Shown here piece by piece: positions 30,494-41,469 of a stretch of DNA of 64,000 nucleotides (positions within the stretch are counted from its first letter, which is position 1; every line of letters starts with the position of its first letter). A model generated the notes under the pieces. The model was not told the origin of the DNA. It saw nothing but the letters and a program-made list of their open reading frames with translations, and did no database searches. The stretch is from Hippopus hippopus (lineage: Eukaryota > Mollusca > Bivalvia > Cardiida > Cardiidae): positions 2,813,501 to 2,877,500 of the forward strand of contig OX328108.1 in NCBI GenBank assembly GCA_946811185.2, read 5' to 3'. Made by a program: the position numbers and the translations under genes.

Positions 30494-30767
30494 GAGCGGC
30501 GGCCTGGCAAATGGGGGTTTAATCTGTGATGCATCATACCAAGCAAGTCATCACATGGATCCATAAAAATCCATAAAATTCATTTAGTGCAACAACCGAC
30601 TGGCTCATGGGTTAGGCTGGTTCTTTGATATGAAGAAGAAAAAAAAAAAAAATGACCAAATGCAAAAAGTTTCGATCCATGTCAGCCTGCGCGAACTGCG
30701 CAGGCTGACATGGGTCGATACTTTTTGCATATGCATTTAAACCCTGTTCACAAAGCTTGGCTCGCAT
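30494..30767 (-). mobile_element. hC foldback copy
   Basis: GGGGGTTTAATCTGTGATGC, CCAAGCAAGTCATCACATGG, hairpin GTCAGCCTGCGCGAACTGCG, TACTTTTTGCATATGCATTT and AAGCTTGGCTCG end. Confidence 0.85.
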
Positions 30768-31255
30768 ATTTATTTTTAATTTGATGACCCCAAAGATATT
30801 TTACCTGATCTCAGAAACTTATGTCATAGTAAATGTGTAACTAACTAGCCATATTGACATTTTGAATTAAAAAAAAAAAATCGGGAGCAAATTTTATGCC
30901 GATTAAAACCCATTATTTTTTCTGTATTTTGCCCCCCAAATGCATCCCACAAAGCAGGGTAAAATTGCATGCCGCATTTTCTTTTTGTTCTAAAACAAGA
31001 GATCAAGCAAACTGAAATTTGAGTAAAAAAACTTCTCTCTTCTAATCAGATGTCAGAATGGAATGCGTGTCGATGCCGTTTCAATTGCAATTTGACCTGT
31101 TGAAAGATACACACGTGTAAATAACGTAAAACATGTACACGTGAAGCCAGATTTTTTATACTCCGCGAAATTGAGTTTATCAATTTTTTTGCTTCCTCAA
31201 CATTATTTAGTGTTTACGCTATTTTTTAGCAGAACAGACATGAAATATCTCTAAA
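30768..31255. other. No recognisable feature
   Basis: AT-rich; TACACACGTGTAAATAACG / ACATGTACACGTGAAG is a minor palindrome-like patch. Confidence 0.4.
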
Positions 31256-31261
31256 AAAGAT

Positions 31262-31430
31262 AGTCGGCGTAAATTTGCTCGCAAATATGCACGGACCCTT
31301 AGAATAAACATGTATACATTTTTGACCAATCACAAATTTCTGTTTATTCATTTTTTATCAATACAAAAAAAAGTAGGTCAAAAGCCAGTACATTCAGCTG
31401 CGCCGAAAAAGAATAGGCGTTTATTCATGA
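31262..31430 (+). repeat. hF dispersed repeat, copy 1
   Basis: GTCGGCGTAAATTTGCTCGC, CCCTTAGAATAAACATG, TTTGACCAATCACAAATTTC, AAAGTAGGTCAAAAGCCAG. Two more copies are at 34.8 and 41.1 kb (inverted). Confidence 0.8.
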
Positions 31431-31547
31431 CTTACTTACAAAATACGTTGTCAGTTGTAGAAATTGACAATACGTAACTACTTTTTTTGTATGACAGTCC
31501 GCTGCATAGGACTTGTGCCGCGTTTTTCTTCGAATTTACGCCTTAAT

Positions 31548-31764
31548 ATGCCAAATAAATTAAATAAAACTTTCAAACCGATAGATAAATCTCAAATATT
31601 GATACACTGTATTTCAAAGTTTTTTTTTTTGGGGGGGGGGAGGGGAACTACCTCCTTATCGGACAGTGTAGGCCCAAGATCAGACTACACATTCTGTGCA
31701 GTCTGATCTTGATCCACACTGTCCGCAAAAGTTCATTGAGTCGCGCTTAGCAGCTTAAGGGTTG
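31548..31764 (-). mobile_element. hB MITE copy with a G-run
   Basis: AAACTTTCAAACCGATAG, a T/G run at 31620-31642, CTCCTTATCGGACAGTG, hairpin, GAGTCGCGCTTAGCAGC and AAGGGTTG end. Confidence 0.85.
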
Positions 31765-32065
31765 AAAAATGCCTAAGTGCATTTTTAGTTTTCGTAACCA
31801 TTTTGAATAAGAAATGAGATGTGAACATTAAAAAACAGAATGCATATGTTAAGTATAATATTTTATTTGAGACGACCTAATCTTTTTTCTGCATCGTTTG
31901 ATCTAGAATGTACAGAATATTATAATAAAGGTTCGGGATAATTTCAATAAACATGATATGATCGTCATTTGGCTTAAAATTGTGGGTGAAAAGTAACAAA
32001 AATCTTTTATTAGGTAAATTCAGTTCATAGAGGAGAAACGTTGAATGAAAAGAAAGAAAAGATTT
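31765..32065. other. No recognisable feature
   Basis: AT-rich; nothing matched. Confidence 0.45.
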
Positions 32066-32067
32066 AG

Positions 32068-32400
32068 GGGCCCAAAAGCGGCCAAAATTAATGACGGTGC
32101 TAAAAAGCATTTAAATTGAATTAATATCTTTTCCTAAGTATGGAAAATTTTGTGGAGATGACAATCTGTTACTGTGCGGTTGGTCCAAGTGTTAGTCGCC
32201 GGCAGAAAAATGAATTTTAAAACCAGGTAAAAAGTGAATAACATAAAGAGCGACCTGGCAACTTTTAACCAAATTTTTAAACTTGGACCAACCTTACAAT
32301 ATTTGATTGTCATCTTCACAATAATTTCTTTACTTTTAAATGGTCATTAAATTCAAATGCATATTAACACCAGCATGGTTTATATTTGGCCGCTACACAG
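32068..32400. mobile_element. hD foldback copy
   Basis: CCCAAAAGCGGCCAAAATT start, TTGGTCCAAGTGTTAGTCG / ACTTGGACCAACC inverted pair, GCGACCTGGCAAC centre, and ATATTTGGCCGCTACACAGC end. Confidence 0.85.
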
Positions 32401-32835
32401 CTTTTAAAAAATGTTGTACATGAAAGATGAAAAGTAACGAACGAGCGAATCCTGGTTGGGAAAATAAGAAATCTGGGAAAAAAATCTGAAGACCTGTTTT
32501 ACACAGAAAAGTTACGGATAAAATAGATAAAGGTGGACAGAGGCCCAGTTGTGTGTGATAGATGAATGAAATGTTAACCCTTGTGAAATACAACTGTAAT
32601 TATGTTTATTTCACGGCGTCGTTTATTTATTTACATTTCGGGTTTTTGACACACAAGCTCTCTCGTGTCCCTTTACCCTTGTGACGTATGCGTTTCTACC
32701 TGTTATGTTTGAAACTAGCAACTTGTTTTATAGGTCCAAATTGGGGCCAAATGTAAACCATTCGTGTATGAAATACAAGTAAAATCCATTCATACAATTT
32801 AAAAGTATGGCGATTATCATGAGTCTAAAATTTTG
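32401..32835. other. No recognisable feature
   Basis: A stretch near 32790-32830 (TTTAAAAGTATGGCGATTAT) resembles the inner arm of hD. Confidence 0.4.
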
Positions 32836-33062
32836 TTAACCCTTTATCACACAATTCCGAGTTTTAACGACCCTGAAAAGGTGGGCTTTTGAAAACATTG
32901 TGGGAAAAGGAGAAAATGCTGGTAACCAGCATTTTCTCCTTTTCCCACAATGTTTTCTACCCCACTCAAAACAAATGTCAATTTTTCAGTCACATTTATT
33001 TTGTCGTCTGCAACTGCCTTCAATTTGGACAGGTCTAAAATTTTGTCGTTTGGTAAAGAGCG
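32836..33062. mobile_element. hA MITE, near-perfect copy
   Basis: TTAACCCTTTATCACACAAT start, arms AAAACATTGTGGGAAAAGGA / TCCTTTTCCCACAATGTTTT fully complementary with GCTGGTAACCAGC apex, TTTTGTCGTCTGCAACTGCC and TTTGGTAAAGAGCG end (TTAA mutated). Confidence 0.95.
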
Positions 33063-33384
33063 AAGTTTCAGTCTCGGACAAAGAAATAAATCTTAAAACT
33101 AGAACTGTAATTATTAGAAAGTTACCGAGTACACGTTACATGTACACGAGTATATATGTGTATAGGTAGCATTTTTTGTAATAGCCCCGTCACTACAATA
33201 TATATATAATTCTCAAAGTATGTAGAAAAAGCATAGAAACAGTAACCATAGAGTGTAACAAAACCCGATGATATAAAATAAAATATCTAAATAGGTACCG
33301 GGTATATACAAATCCATACCATATGAGTCCAATGCGACAAATTTCCCCCCTCTCTTTTCCAATCCTTTTATAATTGCTGGCCTA

Positions 33385-33570
33385 ACTCCGTACCAAACAA
33401 TTCCAAATTTTAATGACACAGAGGAAAATGGCTTTTGAAAACAATTTGGGCATCCCCAGAAGGCTTTTCTATTCTCTTAAAGAAAAATAATATCCTTCGA
33501 GCCACATTTATTCTGTCCTCTGCAATACTTCCAATATGGACATGTCTAGAATTTATTTGCCTAGTGCTAA
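33385..33570. repeat. hA MITE, hairpin deleted
   Basis: CCGTACCAAACAATTCCAAA start, TTTTGAAAACAATTTGGGC, GAGCCACATTTATTCTGTCC and TATGGACATGTCTAGAATTT. Confidence 0.65.
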
Positions 33571-33683
33571 AATCACGATTCTGAATGTCCTTTTGTACGT
33601 TTGGATGGTTAGAATGATAGCTTTTGTGATAGCTGTTTGTGGTATATATAAAATAATTATTTTATCGTGATAGATGCATGTTT

Positions 33684-33940
33684 TTAGGAAATGTTATAGT
33701 CTTTCTGCAACGGGAGGGATCTACATCCAAACTCTGGCATTATGGTCATGTCTCGTAAGCTACTTGGGTCAGTTATACTAACAGAATAGTCGTTGACAAC
33801 TCCAGTTTTCAGATTCATAGGTTCTTTTAGGGTCAATCTATAGGCCTTGGCCCATGCTGGAAATTTCCAAAAAGAGTTATAACACCCTCTAAGTTGATCA
33901 CGTACCAGTAAACACAATGTCCAATTCTCTATACAACATC
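33684..33940 (-). CDS. Candidate terminal exon, unknown protein
   Basis: A minus-strand frame of about 85 codons after a possible acceptor (TTGTATAG, about 33940) ends in TAA. The composition is unlike the surrounding repeats: residues are mixed, with WKFPAWAKAYRLTLKEP, KTGVVNDYSVSITDP and MPEFGCRSLPLQ. No ATG opens it, so it would be an internal or last exon. I do not recognise the family. It lies outside every repeat family identified here. Weak call, since length alone is not decisive. Confidence 0.3.
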
Positions 33941-34505
33941 AACTTTCCGGCGGATATTGTTGGTTTGATTTTGCATTATGTTTACGAAGCTTGGGGATCA
34001 AGCAAGTGTAATGATATCGAAAAAGTTGGGACATTTATTCATATATGGATACAAAAGAATGATAAACTGCTGACATGGAATTTTACAAGGTAACTATAAA
34101 AATATCCAAGCTATATTCACGTATACACAATTATAAATTTACTTTACACAATAAGCAGTTGTCAAATATTAAGACCAAATTGACGCCTTACTTAAGGGTT
34201 TTCACGGAATTTTCATCAATCCACAATGTTTTATATAAAAACCTTTCACATTTTGATTTTGCTTCGAAGTCAAGCGATTTATATATAGATTTGTTGCAAT
34301 AAAGTTATGTTGCATAACTCTGTCTACTTTCTAGACATGTACTTCGAATTATCATTAAGAATCGCCCTGCTAAACTTGCGTCGATTAGGTCACTGTTTGA
34401 AAATTGAATCTCGTTTTGGTGTATCCATTCTTTTTGCATTCATGAAAAATAGGGACCAAGCATATTCTAGCAGGCAACAACCCTATTGTAAAAAAAAAAC
34501 GATTA
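33941..34505. other. No recognisable feature
   Basis: AT-rich; a 75-codon open frame at 34075-34302 has no motif. Confidence 0.4.
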
Positions 34506-34509
34506 TAAT

Positions 34510-34700
34510 AATATGGCTTGCATCAAGCGAAAAGGGGCATTCGGACATTTGCGTATTTATTTTAGTGACGTCTCGGATCAATCCGAGATGGCACTTTACG
34601 ACTACATAAGATTTTGTGCTACAGTAGACTTGCGCAAAACAGAAAATTACATAAAAACGGAAAGCGTCGCTTCGGGATTAGCCTGCCTTCTCTCTTAAAT
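34510..34700. mobile_element. hE foldback copy, diverged
   Basis: GCTTGCATCAAGCGAAAAGG start, GTCTCGGATCAATCCGAGAT hairpin, AGACTTGCGCAAAACAG, CGGGATTAGCCTGCC; compare the better copy at 62.6 kb. Confidence 0.65.
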
Positions 34701-34779
34701 CGATGGGCATCAGACGACCTTGACATTATGGCCGATCAACACAAACATGAATCCAAAAATAGATGTAACAAGTAATATC

Positions 34780-34935
34780 TTTAAAAAAAAGACAGACGGC
34801 GTGAATTTGCCAGCAGGGGCCCTTAGAATAAACATATCTACACTTTTGACCAATCACAAATTTCTATTCATTCATTTTTTATCAGTACCAAAAAGTAGGT
34901 CAGAAACTAGGACATTAAGCTACTCCGAAAAAGTT
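34780..34935 (+). repeat. hF dispersed repeat, copy 2
   Basis: GACGGCGTGAATTTGCC, GGGGCCCTTAGAATAAAC, TTTGACCAATCACAAATTTC, AAAAGTAGGTCAGAAAC. Confidence 0.8.
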
Positions 34936-35360
34936 TGACCTACGGAGTACATGCATACTGCTTGAAACGATGTTTTAAACAATGATAACATGAAGGAAGA
35001 TTGAAGTAGTCTGTGACCTATAAGTTGTCATTTACTGAGTGACCATTCTTTACATAAACAATGATTTGAATTCAGATATGAAACTACAGGATAAATTAAA
35101 AGAAAGAACAAGGATTTGATACAACTTGGCAAATGTTTGAATTGAAGCGGAATTAGAAATGCATGTGCCACTAGCCCGCAATGCATTTTGACATGTAACA
35201 CGCAACACCGACTTTTAATTGAGCTAATAAAGGAAGAAATGCACATATTGTTTTTCAACCCCTTTATTCTTCGAATCTGCAACTTTTTGTGATATTTCCT
35301 AACTCCACTTCCAGCTGTACCGCGTATAAACAACAAACATTCAAGCTCTCTCTTTCTCCC
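34936..35360. other. No recognisable feature
   Basis: A minus-strand open frame of 122 codons (35028-35396) overlaps the hB copy at its start and shows no domain; not called as a gene. Confidence 0.4.
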
Positions 35361-35362
35361 AA

Positions 35363-35547
35363 GACTCACTGACCTTTTGCGGACAGTGTAGATCAAGATC
35401 AGACTGCACAGAACGTGCAGTCTGATCTTTGATCTACACTGTCCGATAAGGACATATATCCCAAAAAATTACCTTTGAAATAGAAAAATTTTGGTTTTTA
35501 CTATCGGCTTAAAAGTTTCATTTCACTTATTTAGCAGGATAAGGATG
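35363..35547 (+). mobile_element. hB MITE copy, left end clipped
   Basis: GACTCACTGACCTTTTGCGG, full hairpin, GGTTTTTACTATCGGC, TTATTTAGCAGGATAAGG. Confidence 0.85.
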
Positions 35548-35620
35548 AAGCGGTGTTTTGATAAAATCTGCCCCTGATATTTTTGCAATAGAACGGCCCA
35601 GTTTTCATAAACTTTGTTTA

Positions 35621-35735
35621 AACCTCTCAGCACCATAGTCGAAAATCCATGGCTCTTGCGGACTGTTGAGGTCAAGATCAGACTGCACAGAACACGCAGT
35701 CTGATTTGATCTATACTGTCCGCTTAGATAGTCTG
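35621..35735 (+). repeat. hB MITE fragment
   Basis: ACCTCTCAGCACCATAGTCG, GGCTCTTGCGGACTGTTGAG, hairpin with AACACGCAGTCTG; no right flank. Confidence 0.7.
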
Positions 35736-35759
35736 TAAGATAAATGTATCTTTATCATA

Positions 35760-36312
35760 CAGCTCTCCATGTTTTCAATGTTAAACAGCCATTACGAATT
35801 TACTTGTCTGACACACACAAGTGTGGGATACGAAAATAGTGCCGTATTTGGACAACGCGCTGTAACTATACGTCTCAATTCTAAAACATTGCCGACCAAG
35901 ATTCCTGTGTGAAACTGACTGTCAGAACTGATGGTCGTGACAAAGCTACAATTTTTGATATCTTTAGACCTATGTAATACAAAACCGTTATATGCAAGTT
36001 TCTTCAGAACTATTTTTTTTGTGTGTGATGTACAAACCTATCAAAGAAACAAATTGGCTTTATGTAAATTTCAATACACATGCACATGTAAGCCAATGTT
36101 TTAACACGTCATGAACTATAATTCTTGAGATACAGTTCGGTGATGAAAAGAATCTGACATTCGTTGGCTAAAAATTTTAGGTAAAATTTTATAAAACTCT
36201 TCCACAAAAAATGTGATTAAACGAGCCAAAGAGGCTCGCTTAATCACATTTTTTCTGTGGACGAGTTTAATAGAATTTTTATCTCGAACACCAACTCGTG
36301 CTAAATCCTATC
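35760..36312 (-). mobile_element. hH element copy
   Basis: CCATTACGAATTTACTTGTC start, AACGCGCTGTAACTATACG, GAAACTGACTGTCAGAACTG, AACACGTCATGAACTATAAT, then foldback AATGTGATTAAACGAGCC / GGCTCGCTTAATCACATT and ACACCAACTCGTG end. Same order and spacing as 61265-61812. Confidence 0.85.
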
Positions 36313-36469
36313 TTTGTGAATTTCAGTGTACTGTATTTTCACTTGTCAAAAGAGGCAGAGTTAAACGTATTTTGCACTGAAAGAATTAAAACTTCATTCT
36401 CGTTCGCCTAACTTGGCCCCACGATAAAACGACCCTTTACCGAAAGTCTGTGTCGTGAAGTCGACGTTG

Positions 36470-36717
36470 GCTGGGGTCCTGCGTGGCTCTAAGGTAAAGT
36501 GTAGGACTCGTAACCTGGAAGCGCCTATGTTCAAGTCTCATTGGAAGCACTGTTTATTTTTGTGTGTGTGTGGGAGTGTCCTTGGGCAAGACACTGCAGG
36601 GCCCAATTCTACTACTGATGAAACCGAGGACAAACATGAATATGTGGTCTGTCTCCGTGATCTGGCTGGAATACTGTTGAAAGCGGCGTAAAACCAATCA
36701 ATCAATCAATCAATCAG
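36470..36717 (+). mobile_element. tRNA-headed SINE, divergent subtype
   Basis: GGGGTCCTGCGTGGCTCTAA head with a weak A box, GTTCAAGTCTC B box, GTCCTTGGGCAAGACACTGC body, GAAAGCGGCGTAAAACC and a CAAT tail. The body differs from the main SINE, indicating a second family also seen at 45.4 and 50.4 kb. Confidence 0.75.
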
Positions 36718-36894
36718 CCACACTGGCTGTTCATTAGCCAGTTTTGTATGCCAGGAATCTGTGATCCGCTTGGAATTTTATCTTTAACCTAATAGGAAAT
36801 CTTAGCGTCATGCAGGAAACCGCTTTTTAAAACATTGTAACGAAAGGAGACCTAATTTGCAAAACGACCTTCTCAGATCTTTACCAGAAATATA

Positions 36895-37090
36895 TGAGCA
36901 ATGTTCTAGCGAAAGGTGGTTTAATACATCTCCGTGATGCATAAAACCAAGCAAGTCATTACATAGTTGTGGATGCATAAAATCCATTTTGTCTTATAAG
37001 CGACTAAATCTTAAGGTAGAGTGGTCCTAAAACGTGCGGAAAATTTACGCAAAGCGTATTGTTTCGACACAGGTCAGCCTGGGCGGATAG
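36895..37090 (-). mobile_element. hC foldback, 3' truncated at the hairpin
   Basis: GAGCAATGTTCTAGCG, TTTAATACATCTCCGTGATG, CCAAGCAAGTCATTACATAG, then GACACAGGTCAGCCTGGGCG with no second arm. Confidence 0.75.
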
Positions 37091-37194
37091 CAGCTTCTCC
37101 TCTTTCCGTAATCGTTTTTTTTTTTAATAAAATAAAATTGTCATGGCGTGAGCCACATTTTGTATGTCGTGGAAAGATACTTTCAAATTGTATT

Positions 37195-37490
37195 TTAACT
37201 CTTATGCTACTAAATAAGAGAAATAAAATTTTCAAGCCGTGAGAAAAAAGCGAAATTTTGCTATTTCTAAGGTATTTTTGAGGGGAAGACATCTCCTTTT
37301 CGGACAGTGTAGATTCAAGATCAGACTGCATGTTCTGTGCAGTCTGATCTTGATCTACACTGTCCGCATAGGGTCCTTAGCAGCCTAAAGTGTAGATCCA
37401 GGATCAGACTCCTTGTTCTTTGCAATCTGATCTTGATCTACACTGTATGCATAAGGTCCTTGACTCGCGCTTAGCCGCCTCAGGATTATT
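37195..37490 (-). mobile_element. hB MITE with duplicated hairpin
   Basis: TTAACTCTTATGCTACTAAA start, hairpin 1 at about 37302-37368, then a second hairpin (GTGTAGATCCAGGATCAGAC to TTGATCTACACTGTATGC) at about 37389-37450, then GACTCGCGCTTAGCCGCCTC. Both are followed by CATA(A)GGGTCCTT, so the segment was tandemly duplicated. Confidence 0.85.
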
Positions 37491-37559
37491 TATAAAATTT
37501 TGTTGTTTTGTAAACATTTAATTAACTTATACAAGTTTTTACACTTAAACACATATCTG

Positions 37560-37725
37560 TCAGTATTAGGCTTTGATATCAGTTGGTAGTTTTGTTATGA
37601 GAGGTGAGAAAACACTGTAGAAAAAAGAGAGACTGCTTATTATAAGCATTTTCTCCTTTTCAACAGTGTTTTCAAGTCTTTTTCGATAGGGCCGTTGAAA
37701 CTCTGAATTGTTTGGGAAAGAGTTA
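37560..37725. repeat. hA MITE, diverged
   Basis: GAAAACACTGTAGAAAAAAG arm, TTATTATAAGCATTTTCTCC, AGGGCCGTTGAAACTCTG, GGGAAAGAGTTA. Confidence 0.7.
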
Positions 37726-38188
37726 GATCTACGTGCCGAAATGTCAAAGTGGAAGCTCTTTGAGTTTAAAATTGAGTCGTGTTACATAATTTGGCCGAAA
37801 CTAAAAAGTGAAAACCACAAAAAGTTAGAAAAAAACAAAGTATAAAAAATAATTGTCCGACTCCTATTGTCAATGCTCCCCATTTATAACGTCACGTTAA
37901 ATGACATTTAAATTAAACAGCTTTAATGTCGAAAGGGGTCATATGAGGTGAAGTGGGCGGAGCTAAATTTGAGGTCACGTGACGGCGACAGCTGTGGTTA
38001 TTGACATTTAGGGCAGTCGCGGTACAATATTTAGCGTGCACTTTTGCCTTTATCATTCACACATCTATGTTGTTAGTATTTTCCATGATTTTATGATAAG
38101 ACCCAGAAAATTGTACTCTCGAAAACTAATGGCTGTTATGAATATTTTACGCCCGTTTATCGCACAATTGGCGTCGCAAATGCCAGGG
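37726..38188. other. Low-repeat stretch, no gene seen
   Basis: Contains GTCACGTGACGG (E-box palindrome) near 37974 and AAGTGGGCGGAG nearby; could be regulatory but nothing more can be shown. Confidence 0.35.
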
Positions 38189-38200
38189 CAAGTACAGTAC

Positions 38201-38511
38201 GCCGAGCCCCGGTAGCTCAGTAGGTAGCGTGCAGGACTAGAGAACAGGGGATCGTGGGTTCGATCCCTGGCTCAGCCAATTTCTTTCAGAGGATTGATGA
38301 TAGTCATTGCGACAAGATTCATTCCTCTCCCACCGCCGACCATAGTCTCGACGATGGTTATGTGGGAAAGCAGTCAGTGGCTTGGAAAGAAAATTGTGCG
38401 GAGTACTGGTAAAAGAGTCTCCAGGAAAGCATGGATAAGTGCAGTGGCCGTCGCGATATAACTGAAATAATGTTGAAAACGGCATTAAATACCATACAAT
38501 CAATCAACCAA
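38201..38511 (+). mobile_element. tRNA-headed SINE, copy with perfect 12 bp target duplication
   Basis: CAAGTACAGTAC flanks it at 38189-38200 and 38512-38523. A box GGTAGCTCAGTAGGTAGCG, B box GGGTTCGATCCCTGG, body with GATTGATGATAGTCATTGCG and GTACTGGTAAAAG, GTCGCGATATAACTG, AAAACGGCATTAAATACC and a CAAT tail. Full length, about 311 bp. Confidence 0.95.
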
Positions 38512-38669
38512 CAAGTACAGTACATGTATACCTATACTTTTTCTCTTTCTTGCTCGCTAGTAGCTCTTTCACTTCCAAGTAAATAATTCACACTTTTTCA
38601 GTGGCTATAAATATAGTTCCACTACAATATGAAGAAACCGTTTGGCCTTAATTGGCCTCAATCTAAAAT

Positions 38670-38752
38670 AAAGTAGTGGACAGTATAGATCAGAGATCAG
38701 ACTGCACGTTCTGTGCAGTCTGATCTTGATCTACACTGTCCACAAAAGCTTC
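38670..38752 (-). repeat. hB hairpin only
   Basis: GGACAGTATAGATCAGAGAT to GATCTACACTGTCCACAAAAG; no flanks. Confidence 0.75.
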
Positions 38753-38795
38753 TGGTGTCGTCAACAGTACGAAAAGTGAAATCTTTCTTTGAGGA

Positions 38796-38922
38796 CAAAA
38801 TTTTGGATTTATCCAAATTGAGGGCATTTGCACACGACAAATTCAAGGTACCAGTAATTGTATTTGACTTGGAAAAGGTTATTAAACACTGTGGGAAAAG
38901 GAGAAAATGCTGGTTTTCGTAA
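38796..38922. repeat. hA MITE left part
   Basis: GGACAAAATTTTGGATTTAT, GGCATTTGCACACGACAAAT, CACTGTGGGAAAAGGAGAAA then GCTGGTTTTCGTAACC: the second arm is replaced, as in the GGTTTTCG variants of the 49 kb cluster. Confidence 0.75.
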
Positions 38923-38947
38923 CCTCTCTTGTTCATGGTTTCGTACA

Positions 38948-38973
38948 TTAACTAAACTAAACTAACTAAACTG

Positions 38974-39049
<76 letters not shown>

Positions 39050-39050
39050 C
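38948..39050 (+). repeat. (AACT)n microsatellite
   Basis: About 25 AACT units, slightly irregular at the left. Confidence 0.97.
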
Positions 39051-39235
39051 AGTGCGTTTAGATTAGTATTTGCATATGTAAGGTTCACTCTTTACTAAAC
39101 GACAACATTATATAATCTTGCCTAATCTAACGTTTAATGTATGTGCCTACATTATAATCATATAACACATACAAATAAAATGTTTATATTGGCACGTACA
39201 TGTACTTAAAAAATTATTCCGACTTCTAATTGAAC

Positions 39236-39495
39236 CACGCTCTGTGAAAAGGGGGTTTAATGCATCTGCGTGATGCATCATACCTTGCAAGTCGTCACAT
39301 AATTATGGATCCATAAAATCCAGTTTGTATAACAACCCAATGAATCCTGAGGTAAAATAGTAGTAATCCTTAGACATGCAGGAAATGTACGAAAAGCAAA
39401 AAGTATCGACTCATGTCAGCCTGCGCGGACTGCGCAGGCTGACATGAGTCGATACTTTTTGTAGAAGCATTAAGCCCCATTTTCACAGAGAATGG
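39236..39495 (-). mobile_element. hC foldback, well preserved
   Basis: CGCTCTGTGAAAAGGGGG start, GCAAGTCGTCACATAATTAT, hairpin GTCAGCCTGCGCGGACTGCG, CATTAAGCCCCATTTTCACA and GAGAATGGCTC end. Confidence 0.9.
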
Positions 39496-39611
39496 CTCCA
39501 TTATTTCCTGTTTTAAACGTCAGTTGTACATTACTATGTAAATATACTTGCATATGATTCTTATCGCATGTCATGATTGTACTTTTTGCACCATGTATTG
39601 TTTAAGTGCAA

Positions 39612-39800
39612 AGCAGACGACAAATTTGTAGACTTGTCCAAATTGAAAGCATTTGCAGACGACAATTTTAATATGGCTCAAATGATGGAATTTGTCTTTG
39701 ATAGGGATATAAAACATTGTAGGTAAAGTAGAAAATGCTGGTTACCAGCACTTTCTTCTTTTTCCAAAATGATCTCAAAAGACATCTTTCTCAGGATCGC
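39612..39800. mobile_element. hA MITE, interrupted by a SINE
   Basis: CAGACGACAAATTTGTAGAC, GCATTTGCAGACGACAAT, hairpin AATGCTGGTTACCAGCACT, TTTCTCAGGATCG, at which point the next SINE begins. Confidence 0.85.
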
Positions 39801-39802
39801 AG

Positions 39803-40018
39803 AGCCCTGGTAGCTCAGTCGGTAGCGTACAGGTCTTGAGAACAATGGGTCGCTGGGTCGATCCTCGGCTCGGCCAATTTTTTTAGCCAAGGATTGATGA
39901 TAGTCATTGTGACGTGAGGATTCATTCCTCTCTCACCGCTTACCATTGTTTCGACGATAGGTATATGGGAAAGCAGCCAGTGACTTGGAAAGAATATTGT
40001 GCGGAGTACTGGTAAAAA
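39803..40018 (+). mobile_element. SINE, 3' truncated
   Basis: GAGCCCTGGTAGCTCAGTCG head, GGGTCGATCCTCGG B box, GATTGATGATAGTCATTGTG, GTACTGGTAAAAAGG, then leaves the family before the GCCGCGATATAAC tail. Confidence 0.85.
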
Positions 40019-40295
40019 GGTGGGTTGTTGTCGTTATCTCTGGGACTTTTATTCGTTATATCTGAGAGAAAAAAAAAAAAGAAATTGAGTAAAAAAAGAA
40101 ATGGACTTGTACTTCCTCTTATCTTTAGATTTAGAGTCGCGTTCGGAACAGTTGTAGCAAAGGGTGAAAATTATGGTGTCAAGCATTGTTTCCCTATTTC
40201 GCAATATTTTCGAAAACTTTCTTGTGGCCAGTGCGTTAGAAGGCGTCAATATATCAGACGGTGTTTTAGTGCAACACGTTCGATAAATTATATAA

Positions 40296-40552
40296 GCCAT
40301 GCTCAGTGAAAAAGGGGCTAAATGCATCTGCAAAAAGTTTCGACCCAGGTCAGCCTGCGCAGTCCGCGCAGGCTGACCTGGGTCGAAACTTTTTGCTATC
40401 GGTCAATTTTCTTGCATGTCAAAGGACCAGTCAATCTTATGACACAGTCGGTTGTTATAGAAAGTTAATTTTATAGATCCATGATTATATGATGACTTGC
40501 TCGGTATAATGCATCACGGAGATGCATTAAGACTCCTTTTGCCAGAGCATGG
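40296..40552 (+). mobile_element. hC foldback, well preserved
   Basis: GCCATGCTCAGTGAAAAAGG, GTCAGCCTGCGCAGTCCGCG hairpin, TTGCATGTCAAAGGACCAG, ATGATTATATGATGACTTGC, GCATCACGGAGATGCATTAA and CAGAGCATGGCT. Confidence 0.9.
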
Positions 40553-40724
40553 CTAATATAAAAATGCATTGCTTGTTTGTATAGTATCAAAAGCGAATTA
40601 TGGATGAGGAAAATCCAGCAACCCCGTCGCGAACAATGGCAGTTGGTAAATTGATTCTTTTTTAGCAAAAAAATGAGTTTTTCATTTCATCAGATAAAGT
40701 TAAAATCCCTTTTAATCTGTTTGT

Positions 40725-40835
40725 TTCTTACCTTTTACTCCATGACAAAATTTTAGACTTGTCAGAATTGTAAGAAGTAACGGAAGATAATAACAAATGT
40801 GGTTCCAAAATGATAAGATTTGTCTTTGTCAGGGG
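40725..40835. repeat. hA MITE left fragment
   Basis: CCTTTTACTCCATGACAAAA, TAGACTTGTCAGAATTG, AATGATAAGATTTGTCTTTG. Confidence 0.6.
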
Positions 40836-41039
40836 GAGGGTGGAGAGACAGAGAGACACAGAGAGGGAGGGGAAGGAAAGAGGGAGAGAGAGCATACCAT
40901 TGAAATTTAATCTGTAAGTCCGTTAGTTTAGAATGGAAATTAATTACAAATCTAACCTGTTTGATCACGAAAGGTCCGCAGACGGCGAGTCGCATGATGG
41001 GTCTCGCGTGATCCGATATACACGCTTCTAACCGCATTG

Positions 41040-41205
41040 TTGGTTTTTTTTTTTTCAGCGTAGCTGAATGTGTTGGCTTTTGACCTACTTTTTGGTATTG
41101 ATAACAAATGAATAAATAGAAATTTGTGATTGGTCAAAAATGTAGACATGTTTATTTTAAGGGCCCCTGCCTATTTGTTGGCAAATTTACGCCGTCTATC
41201 TTTCT
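41040..41205 (-). repeat. hF dispersed repeat, copy 3, inverted
   Basis: GGCTTTTGACCTACTTTTTG, GAAATTTGTGATTGGTCAAA, TTTATTTTAAGGGCCCCTG, GGCAAATTTACGCCGTC. Confidence 0.8.
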
Positions 41206-41469
41206 TAAACATATTTCTTGTTGTCGTTGCTGTTGTTAATCCATAGTATAGAAATGAGTTGAATAATTAGTAGGTGCATTATTAATAAACTGGTTGGATG
41301 GACGATACAAGAAGAAATACATAAATTATTGTTATTGTTGAAAAAGAAAATGGAATCTCAACATCTGTAAAAGAGACAATTAGAAAAACCTCTATAAAGT
41401 GCCCCATAAAATTCAGTTTGAAAAAAAAATATTCACCCTATATTACCCCACCCCCTCCGATAATATATC

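Noticed and set aside
38203..38280. tRNA gene
   Set aside because: The A and B boxes belong to a SINE head. The sequence continues into a SINE body and tail with a target duplication and does not close a tRNA acceptor stem.
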